A stretch of 64,000 nt of DNA from Lentisphaerota bacterium (GCA_015061915.1 SUVR01000008.1:55262-119261), one strand, 5' to 3'. Shown: positions 1 to 8,221, counted from the stretch's first letter. A program made the numbers and translations. The notes: generated by a model not told the origin, from the sequence alone.

Positions 1-1539
1 GAAGTCCTGATGCCGGTGGTTCTGCCCGCAGAACTCTGGCAGGAATCCGGCCGCTATGAAAGCGTGGGCGAAGAACTGCTCCGTTTCAAAGACCGCAACG
101 ATAAGGCAATGCTCCTCGGTATGACGCACGAAGAAGCCGTGGTGCAGCTGGTCCGTACCGAAGTCAACAGCTACAAACAGCTGCCGATTATGGTCTATCA
201 GATCCAGACCAAGTACCGTGACGAAGCCCGTCCCAGAGCCGGTCTGATCCGTGTCCGCGAGTTTACTATGAAGGACGCTTACAGCTTCCATACCAGTCAG
301 GAATCCCTGGATGAATATTATGAACGCGCGCACGCCGCATACGAAAAGATCTATCGTCGTGTCGGTCTGAAAAATGTGGTGTCCATCCTCTCCAACTCCG
401 GTATGATGGGCGGCAGTATCTCCCACGAGTTTATGGCTCTGGCAGACTGCGGCGAAGACAGCATTTTCCTCTCCCCGGACGGCAAGAGCTACAAGGCGAA
501 CCGGGAAGTGGCAGTCTCCGGTCTCAAGTTTGAAAAGAATGTCGCCGATGAACTGCCCATGGAAAAGGTGGCAACGCCCGGACAGAAGACCATTGAAGAA
601 GTGGCAAACTTCCTCGGCGTGGAAGCATATCAGACCGGTAAGGCTGTGTTCTACTCCGATGCCGAAGGAAAGAAGCTGATCTTCGTGCTGATCCGCGGCG
701 ACTTTGAAGTGAATGAATGTAAACTGAAAAATCTGCTGGGATTGAACGAGATCAAGTTCGCAACGGATGAACAGATCCGTGCCGTCGGTTCCGTGCCGGG
801 ATACGCTTCCCCCATCGGATTGGATCAGAGCAAAATGATCCTGGTGGTGGACCATTCCGCTGCCGGTACTGCCAACCTGGTCGTCGGAGCCAATGAAGCC
901 GATCAGCACTACAAAAACTTCAACTACGGCAGAGATCTGGAAGGCGGGATCGTGGCTGACGTGGCGTGCGTCCGCGAAGGCGACCCGTGCCCCGTTACCG
1001 GTGAGCCGCTCCAGTTCCGTCACGGGATCGAAGTGGGTAATATCTTCCAGCTGGGTACAAAGTATTCCAAACCGATGAACTGCACTTATTTGGATAAGGA
1101 TGGCAAATCACAGGTCATGATCATGGGCTGTTACGGGATCGGTGTCGGCAGAACGATGGCGACCGTGGTGGAAGAAAGTCATGACAACTACGGTCCGATC
1201 TGGCCTATGAGCATTGCGCCCTATCAGGTGCAGGTCTGCGCTTTGAATCCGGACAAAGACGGCGTGGGCGAAGCCGCTGAAAAACTCAGCGATGAACTGG
1301 ATAAACTGGGCGTGGAAGTCCTCTTCGATGACCGGGGCGAAAAAGCCGGTTCCATGTTCAGCGATGCCGACCTTCTGGGTGTGCCGTTCCGCGTGATCGT
1401 CTCTCCCAAGAGCCTCGCCAACGGAATGGTGGAATTCCGTCTGCGCTCCAGCCGCGATACGGAACTCATCCCCGTGGCAGAAGCCGCAGCTATCCTCGCC
1501 GGTCGCGTGAAGGAAGAACTGGCAAAATATCAGGACTGA
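1..1539 (+). CDS. proS: Prolyl-tRNA synthetase, 3' part (5' end outside window)
   Basis: Charges tRNA-Pro with proline in the cytoplasm. The frame is open from base 1, so the N-terminus, including class II motif 1, lies to the left of the window. Visible are the motif 2 region (YRDEARPRAGLIRVREF), an inserted editing domain of the YbaK type in the middle (around ETGKAVF-like sequence QTGKAVFYSDAEGKK), motif 3 (GCYGIGVGRTMATVVEE), and the C-terminal anticodon-binding domain. The presence of the insertion marks it as the bacterial-type ProRS. It is followed by a 494-base gap holding a structured element and then a new promoter, so it is probably the last gene of its transcript. Identification is secure; only the start is missing. 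Confidence 0.96.
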   Translation, partial: EVLMPVVLPAELWQESGRYESVGEELLRFKDRNDKAMLLGMTHEEAVVQLVRTEVNSYKQLPIMVYQIQTKYRDEARPRAGLIRVREFTMKDAYSFHTSQESLDEYYERAHAAYEKIYRRVGLKNVVSILSNSGMMGGSISHEFMALADCGEDSIFLSPDGKSYKANREVAVSGLKFEKNVADELPMEKVATPGQKTIEEVANFLGVEAYQTGKAVFYSDAEGKKLIFVLIRGDFEVNECKLKNLLGLNEIKFATDEQIRAVGSVPGYASPIGLDQSKMILVVDHSAAGTANLVVGANEADQHYKNFNYGRDLEGGIVADVACVREGDPCPVTGEPLQFRHGIEVGNIFQLGTKYSKPMNCTYLDKDGKSQVMIMGCYGIGVGRTMATVVEESHDNYGPIWPMSIAPYQVQVCALNPDKDGVGEAAEKLSDELDKLGVEVLFDDRGEKAGSMFSDADLLGVPFRVIVSPKSLANGMVEFRLRSSRDTELIPVAEAAAILAGRVKEELAKYQD

Positions 1540-1574
1540 TTAAGCAGATAAAGACGCTATGCACCGGCGTATGT

Positions 1575-1709
1575 GCGGGGGCAGGGCGGTCCTTTGGCAG
1601 CGGACAGGCAAAAATGCCTGCCGCTGCCAACTGTTTTTTTTACGCACAAACTTGTGCGTAAAAAAACAGCGCCGGAGCGTGGCTCCGGCAGGACCGCCCT
1701 GCCGCCCGC
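1575..1709. other. Cloverleaf (four-way junction) element, copy 1, with two opposed terminators
   Basis: An outer stem pairs 1575-1593 with 1690-1709 (13 perfect pairs, a one-base bulge at 1704, then five more). It encloses three hairpins placed back to back: 1594-1630 (16 pairs, loop AAAA), 1631-1669 (CTG/CAG base, then T8 opposite A7, then ACGCACAA/TTGTGCGT) and 1671-1689 (GCCGGAGC/GCTCCGGC, loop GTG). Only base 1670 is unpaired at the junction. Read on the plus strand, hairpin 1 plus T8 has the form of an intrinsic terminator; on the minus strand hairpin 3 plus T7 does. The same plan occurs at 7401-7569 with different sequence. An A/T-only hairpin (1713-1732) follows. I infer a bidirectional terminator or a palindromic mobile element; no known family was recognised. 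Confidence 0.75.
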
Positions 1710-1743
1710 CTCAAAAAAATCGCAATTTTTTTAGAAATCGCCC

Positions 1744-1772
1744 TTGACAAATCATCATCGCAGCGTTACATT
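1744..1772 (+). promoter_or_regulatory. Sigma70-type promoter upstream of the small ORF and fusion gene
   Basis: TTGACA (1744-1749), a 17-base spacer, then TACATT (1767-1772). A start near 1779 would give a leader of about 255 bases before the gene at 2034, covering the small ORF at 1805. TACATT recurs as a likely -10 at 17980 and 29123 in this window. Confidence 0.6.
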
Positions 1773-1804
1773 AAAACCAAACGAAACTCAACTGAGGCTG
1801 AATT

Positions 1805-1918
1805 ATGACAATGAAGAGAACAGATTTTGCAAAGGTATCCGCTGAAGCAGTCGCGGATCATGTTTTCTTTTTTGCCTCGGTTATGAATTCCTTCCGAATT
1901 AGCAACATTATTATCTGA
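1805..1918 (+). CDS. Possible 37-residue leader peptide or small protein
   Basis: ATG at 1805 follows a GAGG motif (in CTGAGGCTG) by about eight bases and opens a 37-codon frame ending at TGA 1916-1918. The peptide begins MTMKRTDFAKVSAEAVADHV and ends in a hydrophobic NIII. It lies about 25 bases downstream of a strong promoter and 115 bases upstream of the XRE-cupin-ligase gene. It resembles no family I know. It could be an upstream ORF that controls the next gene, a real small protein, or chance. Confidence 0.35.
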   Translation: MTMKRTDFAKVSAEAVADHVFFFASVMNSFRISNIII

Positions 1919-1985
1919 GACCAACGCAACCAAAGTTGTGCGGCTTGCGGGTGGTCTGAAGATACAGTAATCTATCTGACAGATT
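1918..1985 (+). promoter_or_regulatory. Structured leader upstream of the fusion gene (tentative)
   Basis: AGACCA (1918-1923) can pair with TGGTCT (1952-1957) around an inner hairpin in which CAAC (1927-1930) pairs with GTTG (1935-1938). A second hairpin follows, AATCT (1969-1973) with AGATT (1981-1985). The first stem overlaps the stop codon of the small ORF, which would couple its translation to folding. No known riboswitch class was recognised, and the stems are short. Confidence 0.25.
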
Positions 1986-2033
1986 TCCCTGTTTGCCCGT
2001 GCAGCAAGAACAATAAAACACAAAGGCAACAAG

Positions 2034-4319
2034 ATGGAAAATCTCAAACAAATCGGAATGCGGGTCCGTGAAGTTCGTGATCAGGCGAATTTGACGGAGG
2101 AACAGATGGCGTCAGCTCTCGGCGTCAGTACCAAAGAATACAAAGGCTACGAAGCCGGTACGGAAGAAGCTCCCTTCTCCTTTTACTACCGGGTGGCAGA
2201 ACGTTTCGGTATTGATCTCTCCTCCATTATCAGCGGCATTTCTTCCAACTTGAGCTTTTACACCATTACCCGCAACGGTGAAGGCTTCTCGCTGGCGCGT
2301 CGTCCCGGCTTCTCCTATCTGCATCAGGCGATCCACATGAAGGATCGTGAAGGGGAACCGTTCATCATCACCGCTCCCTACGGCGGCGAAAATCCGGAAA
2401 TGAAATTTTCGACCCACTCCGGACAGGAATTCATCCTGGTCCTTGAAGGCTCTCTCCGGGTCATGCTCAAGGATAAACTGGAAACACTCAATGTTGGCGA
2501 TACCATGTATTTTGACGGCCGTTATCCCCATGCCCTCGCGGCTGTTGGCGGCACTGCCTGTAAGTTCCTCTCCATTGTGATGCACAAGGATGTGGAAGAT
2601 GTGGCGCCCGACCGTTTCGCAACGGATCTGCCCGAAGAACAGGACGCGCCCGCCGTGGACAACACCAAACTGCTCTATCAGGAATATATGACGGAAACCT
2701 GGGCTGCCGATGGCTCCCTCACCAAGGTCGACTTCAATGTCCCGGAAAACTTCAACTTTGCGTTCGATGTCCTGGATCGTATCGCTGCCCGTGAACCGGA
2801 AAAACTGGCTATGCGCTGGGTCTCCAACGAAAAAGTCTGCCGGGACTTCACTTTCCGTGACATTTCGGAAAACTCCTCCCGTTCTGCCAATCTGTTCCAT
2901 TCTCTTGGGATCCGGAAGGGCGACCGCGTCATGCTGATCGTCCGCCGTCACTACCAGTTCTGGTATCTGGTGAACGCTCTGCATAAACTGGGGGCAGTCG
3001 TCATTCCTGCACCGGTCCAGCTGCTTGGCCATGACATCGAATACCGTATCAACAAAGCCAAAGTCAAGTGCGTGGTCTGTACTGCCGGTGACGGCGTCTG
3101 CGATGCAGTCGATTCTGTGGCAGACAAAACGCCCTCTCTCCAGTGGAAACTTACGGTCAACGGCGAACGGGACGGCTGGATGAATTATGATGCCATGTAC
3201 GGCAACTTCTCCCCGGTCTTTGCCCGCCCGGAAAATCTGAAGAGTACAGACCCCATGCTGATCTTCTTCAGCTCCGGTACTTCCGGCTATCCCAAGATGG
3301 TGGAACATGATTATTCCTACCCGCTGGGACACGTTATGACCGCCCGCCATTGGCACAAAGTCGATCCCAAGGGTATCCACTTCACGGTGGCGGATACCGG
3401 CTGGGGCAAGGCTGTCTGGGGCAAACTCTACGGTCAGTGGCTCTGCGAAGCTGCGGTCTTCACTTATGACTTCGACCGCTTCCATGCGGCGGATATGCTG
3501 CCGATGTTCAAGCAGTACGGGATCACTACCTTCTGTGCGCCTCCGACCATCTTCCGTTTCCTGGTGAAAGAAGATCTTTCCCAGTACGACTTCTCCACCC
3601 TTCAGCACGTGACGACTGCCGGGGAAGCCATGCCGCCGGAAGTCAGCGAGTCCTTCGCCCGTGTTTCCGGTCTTGTCCCTCACGAAGGGTTCGGTCAGAC
3701 AGAAACTGCCATGTCCATCGGTACTTTTGCCAACATTAAGCCGAAGTCCGGCAGTATGGGCAAGCCCAACCCCCAGTACGAAGTCGTGCTGCTGGATCCG
3801 GACGGAAAACCGGTTGCCATGGGCGATACCGGGGAAATCTGCATCAAAGCGGAACAGAAGGGGCATCCTGCCGGTCTGTTTACCCAGTATGTGGACAATC
3901 TGGAAGACACCCTCAAGACCTGGCATGACGGCTACTACCACACCGGCGACCAGGCGTGGATGGATGAAGACGGCTACTTCTGGTATGTGGGGCGCGCAGA
4001 CGACATCATCAAGACGTCCGGTTACCGCGTCGGTCCCTTTGAAGTGGAAAGCGTGATCATGGAACTGCCGTATGTTCTGGAATGTGCGGTTACCGGCGTG
4101 CCGGATCCTGTCCGCGGCAAAGTTGTCAAGGCAAGCATTGTTCTGGTCAAGGGCAAGGAAGGCTCGGAAGAACTCAAGAAGGAGATCCAGGACTACGTCA
4201 AGACTCATACCGCTCCGTACAAATACCCCCGTATTGTGGAATTCATGAAGGAACTGCCGAAGACCGTCAACGGCAAGATCCGCAGAGTTGCTCTGCGTGA
4301 AGCGGACAGCAAAAAGTAA
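2034..4319 (+). CDS. XRE helix-turn-helix, cupin and AMP-dependent ligase fusion
   Basis: A 761-residue protein in three parts. Residues about 5-60 are an XRE-type helix-turn-helix (IGMRVREVRDQANLTEEQMA). Residues about 85-185 form a cupin (EFILVLEGSLRVMLKDK, LNVGDTMYFDGRYPHALAAV). From about 235 to the end it is an acyl/acetyl-CoA synthetase-like AMP-binding enzyme with the ATP loop FFSSGTSGYPK near 410, the YHTGD motif, and the catalytic-lysine region PKTVNGKIRR near 745. The ligase would activate a carboxylic acid to an acyl-AMP and then an acyl-CoA. XRE-cupin regulators and such ligases are normally separate proteins, so this suggests a DNA-binding, ligand-sensing enzyme that may control its own expression. 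The substrate is unknown. It has its own promoter (1744) and a terminator right after the stop. Confidence 0.85.
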   Translation: MENLKQIGMRVREVRDQANLTEEQMASALGVSTKEYKGYEAGTEEAPFSFYYRVAERFGIDLSSIISGISSNLSFYTITRNGEGFSLARRPGFSYLHQAIHMKDREGEPFIITAPYGGENPEMKFSTHSGQEFILVLEGSLRVMLKDKLETLNVGDTMYFDGRYPHALAAVGGTACKFLSIVMHKDVEDVAPDRFATDLPEEQDAPAVDNTKLLYQEYMTETWAADGSLTKVDFNVPENFNFAFDVLDRIAAREPEKLAMRWVSNEKVCRDFTFRDISENSSRSANLFHSLGIRKGDRVMLIVRRHYQFWYLVNALHKLGAVVIPAPVQLLGHDIEYRINKAKVKCVVCTAGDGVCDAVDSVADKTPSLQWKLTVNGERDGWMNYDAMYGNFSPVFARPENLKSTDPMLIFFSSGTSGYPKMVEHDYSYPLGHVMTARHWHKVDPKGIHFTVADTGWGKAVWGKLYGQWLCEAAVFTYDFDRFHAADMLPMFKQYGITTFCAPPTIFRFLVKEDLSQYDFSTLQHVTTAGEAMPPEVSESFARVSGLVPHEGFGQTETAMSIGTFANIKPKSGSMGKPNPQYEVVLLDPDGKPVAMGDTGEICIKAEQKGHPAGLFTQYVDNLEDTLKTWHDGYYHTGDQAWMDEDGYFWYVGRADDIIKTSGYRVGPFEVESVIMELPYVLECAVTGVPDPVRGKVVKASIVLVKGKEGSEELKKEIQDYVKTHTAPYKYPRIVEFMKELPKTVNGKIRRVALREADSKK

Positions 4320-4328
4320 TCCAAACAC

Positions 4329-4362
4329 AAATGGCGGTAAGTAAAATTACCGCCATTTTTCT
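4329..4362 (+). terminator. Intrinsic terminator after the fusion gene
   Basis: AAATGGCGGTAA and TTACCGCCATTT form a hairpin around a GTAAAA loop, followed by TTCTTTTCTT. It starts about ten bases after the stop codon at 4319. Confidence 0.85.
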
Positions 4363-4385
4363 TTTCTTATATCAAGGATAAATCA

Positions 4386-5798
4386 ATGAATCTTTCCAAA
4401 CTGATCCCGGCTCTCCTGCTGGTGCTTCTGCTGTTGCCGCTTTCCGGCAAAGAACGCACGATCCGCCTGATCCAGGATGATGCTCAAGTACGGTTCGCAA
4501 GTAAGCTTTACGAACTCAAATATGTGAAAGCTACGGATATCCGCCCCTATGTGGAAGGTGCTCTCAAGCGTTACAGTAAAAATTCCGTGATCGAGCGGGT
4601 GAACAATCCGTTCGAGAAAAAAAATTACATTGTCGTTTCCACCGGCGAGGATTTTCTCCCCTATGTGGATGAACTGGTTGCCGCCATTGACAAGCCCTGC
4701 AAGCCCGGACCGGATGGATCCAGTATCGCCGGAACCGGTGTCACGCAGATTGCATACGCTCCCCGGTACCGTACCGGTCAGGATCTGGTGGATGCTATCA
4801 ACACCTGCCTCCGTTCCAATATGGGGCAGGCGTACTGGAACGAAGAAAACAACATGGTCTACTGGAAAGATGCCAGAGGTGCTGCCCTTTCCATTCTGGC
4901 ATGGGTGAAATATCTGGATCGTCCTCTGCCGCAGGCACAGATCCGTCTTTCCTGTTACGAAGTACGGGAAAGCTCTCTGCGGGATCTGGGGTTGGATTAT
5001 CTGGCGTGGAAGAATGGTCCCGGTATGGAGCTTTTCTCGGTTGCCTGGAACAATGGAAAAGTCGTGTCGGATGAGGTTCTGCTTCGGCTGCTCGGTGGGG
5101 CAGCTCAACTGCTGGATGTGGCAAAAGATTTCTCTTCTTCATGGGATTGCGGCGGTTTTTTCACCGCTCCCCAGTTTGACCTGAGTTTTATCCGTCTGCT
5201 CCAGCAGTCCGGAAACGCCAAACTCCTGTCTCACGCAGACCTGACTTTCCTCAATACACTCGTCTACGAACTTCCCGCAAAGAATCAGGACCGGATCTAT
5301 ACACTGTTCCTTACGCCGGACTACCAGAACATCAGCAAAGATGGGAATGACCGGACTTTCGTTTCAGCGGGGCAGGGCAGCACATACTCCCTGACCGTGA
5401 AAAATCCCGTGATCTGCTTTGATGGCGTTTCTTCCAACAAGGAAGGACATCTTCCCGTAACGCAGGAGTTTTACAAGAATAACAAAGGCGCTGTTCTGTT
5501 CGATTACAGTCTGGTGAACCGTGATATTGTGGAACGGAGCAACCGGGGAGAGGAGTTGGGCAACTGTTCCACCCTTACCGGTTCTATGACATTGGGAACG
5601 GGAACTGAAAAACTGCTGGCAACTTATGTGCGGGAAAATGATGTGGAACAGACGGTCGGGATTCCCTTCCTGATCAAGATTCCTGTGCTGAAATATCTTT
5701 TCGGTACGACAACCACCCTGAAAGAACGGACATACATCATCATCACGGCGGAAGCCGCTCTGGTGCATCCGGATGTTGTCGTAAAGAAAGGAGAATAA
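4386..5798 (+). CDS. Secretin-like outer-membrane protein A
   Basis: A 470-residue exported protein with a signal peptide (hydrophobic LIPALLLVLLLLPL). The first half holds short alpha/beta domains like the N-domains of type II/III secretion secretins (LYELKYVKATDIRPYVEGAL and a repeat near residue 115). The C-terminus has the secretin-core signature near 425-440 (GIPFLIKIPVLKYLFG) followed by ERTYIIITAEAALVHP, matching the usual LV-I-TP ending. It is shorter than typical GspD (about 600 or more). AAGGA precedes the ATG. Only three bases separate it from the next gene, which has the same architecture, so the two were probably made by duplication and are co-translated. No ATPase, platform or pilin gene lies beside them. 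The export partner is unknown. Confidence 0.7.
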   Translation: MNLSKLIPALLLVLLLLPLSGKERTIRLIQDDAQVRFASKLYELKYVKATDIRPYVEGALKRYSKNSVIERVNNPFEKKNYIVVSTGEDFLPYVDELVAAIDKPCKPGPDGSSIAGTGVTQIAYAPRYRTGQDLVDAINTCLRSNMGQAYWNEENNMVYWKDARGAALSILAWVKYLDRPLPQAQIRLSCYEVRESSLRDLGLDYLAWKNGPGMELFSVAWNNGKVVSDEVLLRLLGGAAQLLDVAKDFSSSWDCGGFFTAPQFDLSFIRLLQQSGNAKLLSHADLTFLNTLVYELPAKNQDRIYTLFLTPDYQNISKDGNDRTFVSAGQGSTYSLTVKNPVICFDGVSSNKEGHLPVTQEFYKNNKGAVLFDYSLVNRDIVERSNRGEELGNCSTLTGSMTLGTGTEKLLATYVRENDVEQTVGIPFLIKIPVLKYLFGTTTTLKERTYIIITAEAALVHPDVVVKKGE

Positions 5799-5801
5799 AC
5801 A

Positions 5802-7391
5802 ATGAAAAAATATACTCTTCTGGCAGCAATTCTTCTTGCTTCCGCTCTTTCTGCAGAAGAAATGGTTGTTTCACCTGCACCTGCCACCCCGCGTGTCAAC
5901 AATAACACGGAAGGCAGTGCTTACGGTGCCAGTGAAGTTCAAACACACCTGCGGGTGGATGTGAAAGACGATACCAATGCTGTCCGGTTCATCCGGGACA
6001 ATAATGCCCCCTTCGTGGTGACCAAAGCATTTCCGCTGAAGCACGCTGATGCGTACGAGATCCGTGGCTATATTGTGGCAGCAATTTCCGGAAAACAGTT
6101 CAGTTCCAGCCCGGTCACGGTGGATGCCATCAAGTTTTATGACGGATCCAGTATGCTGATCGTATCTGCTGAAGCGTATCGCTTTGAAGAAAACGGAAAA
6201 GGCGAAAGTATCGGCAGCATCATCAGCCGTCTGGACAAAAAAGGCTTCCCGTACAGCAGCGGCAAGCCGAAGTTCATCTATTATCCCAAAGCCAATACCG
6301 CCGCCAACCTGAAAAAAATGCTTCTGAATGTGGGCGCAGCAAAAGGCAGCAGCGTTGACTTCAGCAACGGGATCGATGCCATTGTGGTGGATGGTCAGCT
6401 CAATGCGCTTGTCTTTGCTTTGCCGTACTGGTCCTGGAACAGCGTGAAAACCATGCTCGGTGAGTATGACAAACCATTGCCGGAAGTACGGGTGAGCTAC
6501 AAGTTGGTGGAAGTCGACCGGGAAAATGATGATAAGTTCGGAATCGACTTCCAGAACTGGAAGAACAACGATGGTGTGGATCTGCTGTCCGTCGGCGGAA
6601 GATACCGGAATAACTGGGCATCCACTTTCGGTGCCGCCGGTCCCGCTCACACCGGCAGCAACAAGACCGAATATTTTAATGTGAACCCCAAATGGAATAC
6701 AAAATATCTGGATTTTTTGACCAGTACCGGCAGAGCAAAGGTCCTGACTCACGGTACGCTGCTCGCCAGAAACCGGAAACAGTCAACCGTCAATGTGGCA
6801 TCCGGCTTGTTCTATGACAATGTTTCGGAGAATGCAGCAGGAACCACGATCAATGCCCGGATCGTCCCCGGCGATGAAACAGCTCCTGTGGATATGATGG
6901 TCCAGCGGGGAAAGAAACAGGAAACCGCCGCCGCAGACGGTTTTGAATTCAATCTGATACTTGATCCGGTCGTTACCGGTGCCGGTGCCACTCTGGCGCT
7001 GGATCTGAGCAGCAGCAGTCTCATCGGCTGGAACAGCGATGGCTCCCCGCGCCTGAACCGGAGCAGCTTTAAGACGGATGTACAGGTCGGCTATAATGGC
7101 GGCGAATTTGTAGTGGGCGGTATCCGGAAAGTCAGCGTGGTGCGCGGAGTCGCCGGTTTGCCGTTCCTGAAAGACCTGCCGTTCCTCGGCTGGCTTTTCA
7201 GTACGGAAAGTGAATCCACAAAGACCACAGATCTTGTGCTGATCCTGCAGACCGAATATGTGAACCCCGTCGACGCCGTTCCGGAACAGATCCGGCACGA
7301 TGTGGGAAAGATCGTGGAAGATGTGCAGCATGGCATCAACAGTCCGGTAAACAATCTGGGCTTTGAGCAGATCGGTCTCGACCGGAAGTAA
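5802..7391 (+). CDS. Secretin-like outer-membrane protein B
   Basis: A 529-residue exported protein with a clear signal peptide (KKYTLLAAILLASALSAEE). N-terminal domains contain FPLKHADAYEIRGYIVAAI, as in secretin N-domains, and a second repeat around 160-230. The C-terminal core carries GLPFLKDLPFLGWLFS at about 452-467, then TTDLVLILQTEYVNP, a good match to the secretin end motif. A 60-residue tail follows. It is paralogous to the gene directly upstream and shares its operon. The family forms ring-shaped outer-membrane channels for type II secretion, type IV pili or related systems; which one applies here cannot be told. The transcript probably ends in the cloverleaf element that begins ten bases downstream. 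Confidence 0.75.
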   Translation: MKKYTLLAAILLASALSAEEMVVSPAPATPRVNNNTEGSAYGASEVQTHLRVDVKDDTNAVRFIRDNNAPFVVTKAFPLKHADAYEIRGYIVAAISGKQFSSSPVTVDAIKFYDGSSMLIVSAEAYRFEENGKGESIGSIISRLDKKGFPYSSGKPKFIYYPKANTAANLKKMLLNVGAAKGSSVDFSNGIDAIVVDGQLNALVFALPYWSWNSVKTMLGEYDKPLPEVRVSYKLVEVDRENDDKFGIDFQNWKNNDGVDLLSVGGRYRNNWASTFGAAGPAHTGSNKTEYFNVNPKWNTKYLDFLTSTGRAKVLTHGTLLARNRKQSTVNVASGLFYDNVSENAAGTTINARIVPGDETAPVDMMVQRGKKQETAAADGFEFNLILDPVVTGAGATLALDLSSSSLIGWNSDGSPRLNRSSFKTDVQVGYNGGEFVVGGIRKVSVVRGVAGLPFLKDLPFLGWLFSTESESTKTTDLVLILQTEYVNPVDAVPEQIRHDVGKIVEDVQHGINSPVNNLGFEQIGLDRK

Positions 7392-7400
7392 CAACCGGCA

Positions 7401-7569
7401 TACAACACGCACGGAAAGGCGCAGTCCCGCCCGGAACGGCAGCAAGCCGTTCCGGGCGCATTTTTTTTCTGCGGTGTGTCAGCGTTCCGCTGCACCGCAG
7501 AAAAAAGTGCAAGCCCCACAGCCATACGGCAGTGGGGCTTGGGGACTGCGCCTTTCCGTGCGTGTTGTA
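7401..7569. other. Cloverleaf (four-way junction) element, copy 2, between convergent genes
   Basis: A perfect 28-bp outer stem (7401-7428 with 7542-7569) encloses three adjacent hairpins: 7429-7457 (12 perfect pairs, loop AGCAA), 7458-7510 (GCA/TGC base, T8 opposite A6-G, CTGCGGTG/CACCGCAG, then an inner CAGCG/CGCTG) and 7511-7540 (AAGCCCCAC/GTGGGGCTT with an inner GCC/GGC). Base 7541 alone is unpaired. Hairpin 1 plus T8 is a plus-strand intrinsic terminator; hairpin 3 plus T6 is a minus-strand one, which suits the convergent genes on either side. The plan is the same as at 1575-1709 although the stems share no sequence, so base pairing rather than sequence is kept. Confidence 0.8.
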
Positions 7570-7576
7570 CGAACGC

Positions 7577-8221
7577 TCAGAGACCGGCTTCGTTATTCAG
7601 GCGAGTGAAGAATTCGTCCATAAACGCTGCCCGTTCCTTTGCCAGTTCTCTACCGGAAACGGTAAGCATTTTTTCGGGGAGATGCCGCAATTTTACCAGA
7701 TATTCCCGGTATGCGGAATCATTTTTACCGTATGCGCTGGAGTTGACGGCTTCCTCGGCGGTGTTATGGAGGCACGCACCGATCCGTCCGGCGAAATGGA
7801 ATGCCCGTGCGATGCCGAATGCGCCGGTGGAATCCAGTTTATCGGCATCATAAACGATCTTCGCTTCCAGACTTTCCGGCACGAGTTTGCCCCGGTAGCG
7901 ATGTGTCCGGATGCAGGATGTCACATGATCCACGAAATCCGGCTCACAATTCAGCTGTTCCAGTTCGATCCGGACCAGATCTGCGCCCAGTTGTGCATGA
8001 TCATCTTTTCCGTTGCTTGCCAGTTCTTCGGGACGGGCAAAATCGTGAAAGAGAGCGGCTGTCCGGACAACAAAAGAATCTGCTCCCGTTTCGGTTTGCA
8101 GGAGCAGTTCAGCGTTGTGAAGGACCCGCAGGGTATGGGCATAGTCATGACATCCGGGGGCATTGGCGAGTTTTGCTTTTACAATACCCTCGAATGTCTG
8201 CCAGAGATCCTGTTCGCTCAT
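7577..8221 (-). CDS. HD-domain phosphohydrolase
   Basis: A 214-residue cytoplasmic protein of the HD superfamily (YedJ-like). Metal ligands are visible: H25 in CHDYAHT, the HD pair at 59-60 in LFHDFARPEE, and D125/D127/D130 in YDADKLD. The family hydrolyses phosphate esters, often of nucleotides; the substrate is unknown here. Its ATG overlaps the stop of the upstream glgC by four bases (ATGA), so the two are translationally coupled. The stop lies seven bases from the outer stem of the cloverleaf element. Confidence 0.85.
   Translation of the reverse strand: MSEQDLWQTFEGIVKAKLANAPGCHDYAHTLRVLHNAELLLQTETGADSFVVRTAALFHDFARPEELASNGKDDHAQLGADLVRIELEQLNCEPDFVDHVTSCIRTHRYRGKLVPESLEAKIVYDADKLDSTGAFGIARAFHFAGRIGACLHNTAEEAVNSSAYGKNDSAYREYLVKLRHLPEKMLTVSGRELAKERAAFMDEFFTRLNNEAGL

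Noticed and set aside
1575..1709. tRNA or tmRNA reading of the cloverleaf at 1575-1709
   Set aside because: The arms are far longer than tRNA arms, there is no T-loop or CCA-like end, and the second copy shares no sequence. It is kept as an unclassified structured element.
1559..1747. A 62-codon plus-strand frame across the cloverleaf element
   Set aside because: It has no ribosome-binding site, and its sequence is explained by the nested inverted repeats.
2112..4328. A minus-strand frame of 738 codons opposite the XRE-cupin-ligase gene
   Set aside because: It mirrors a gene with clear motifs and good start; its composition (rich in H, F, R, G) is typical of shadow frames.
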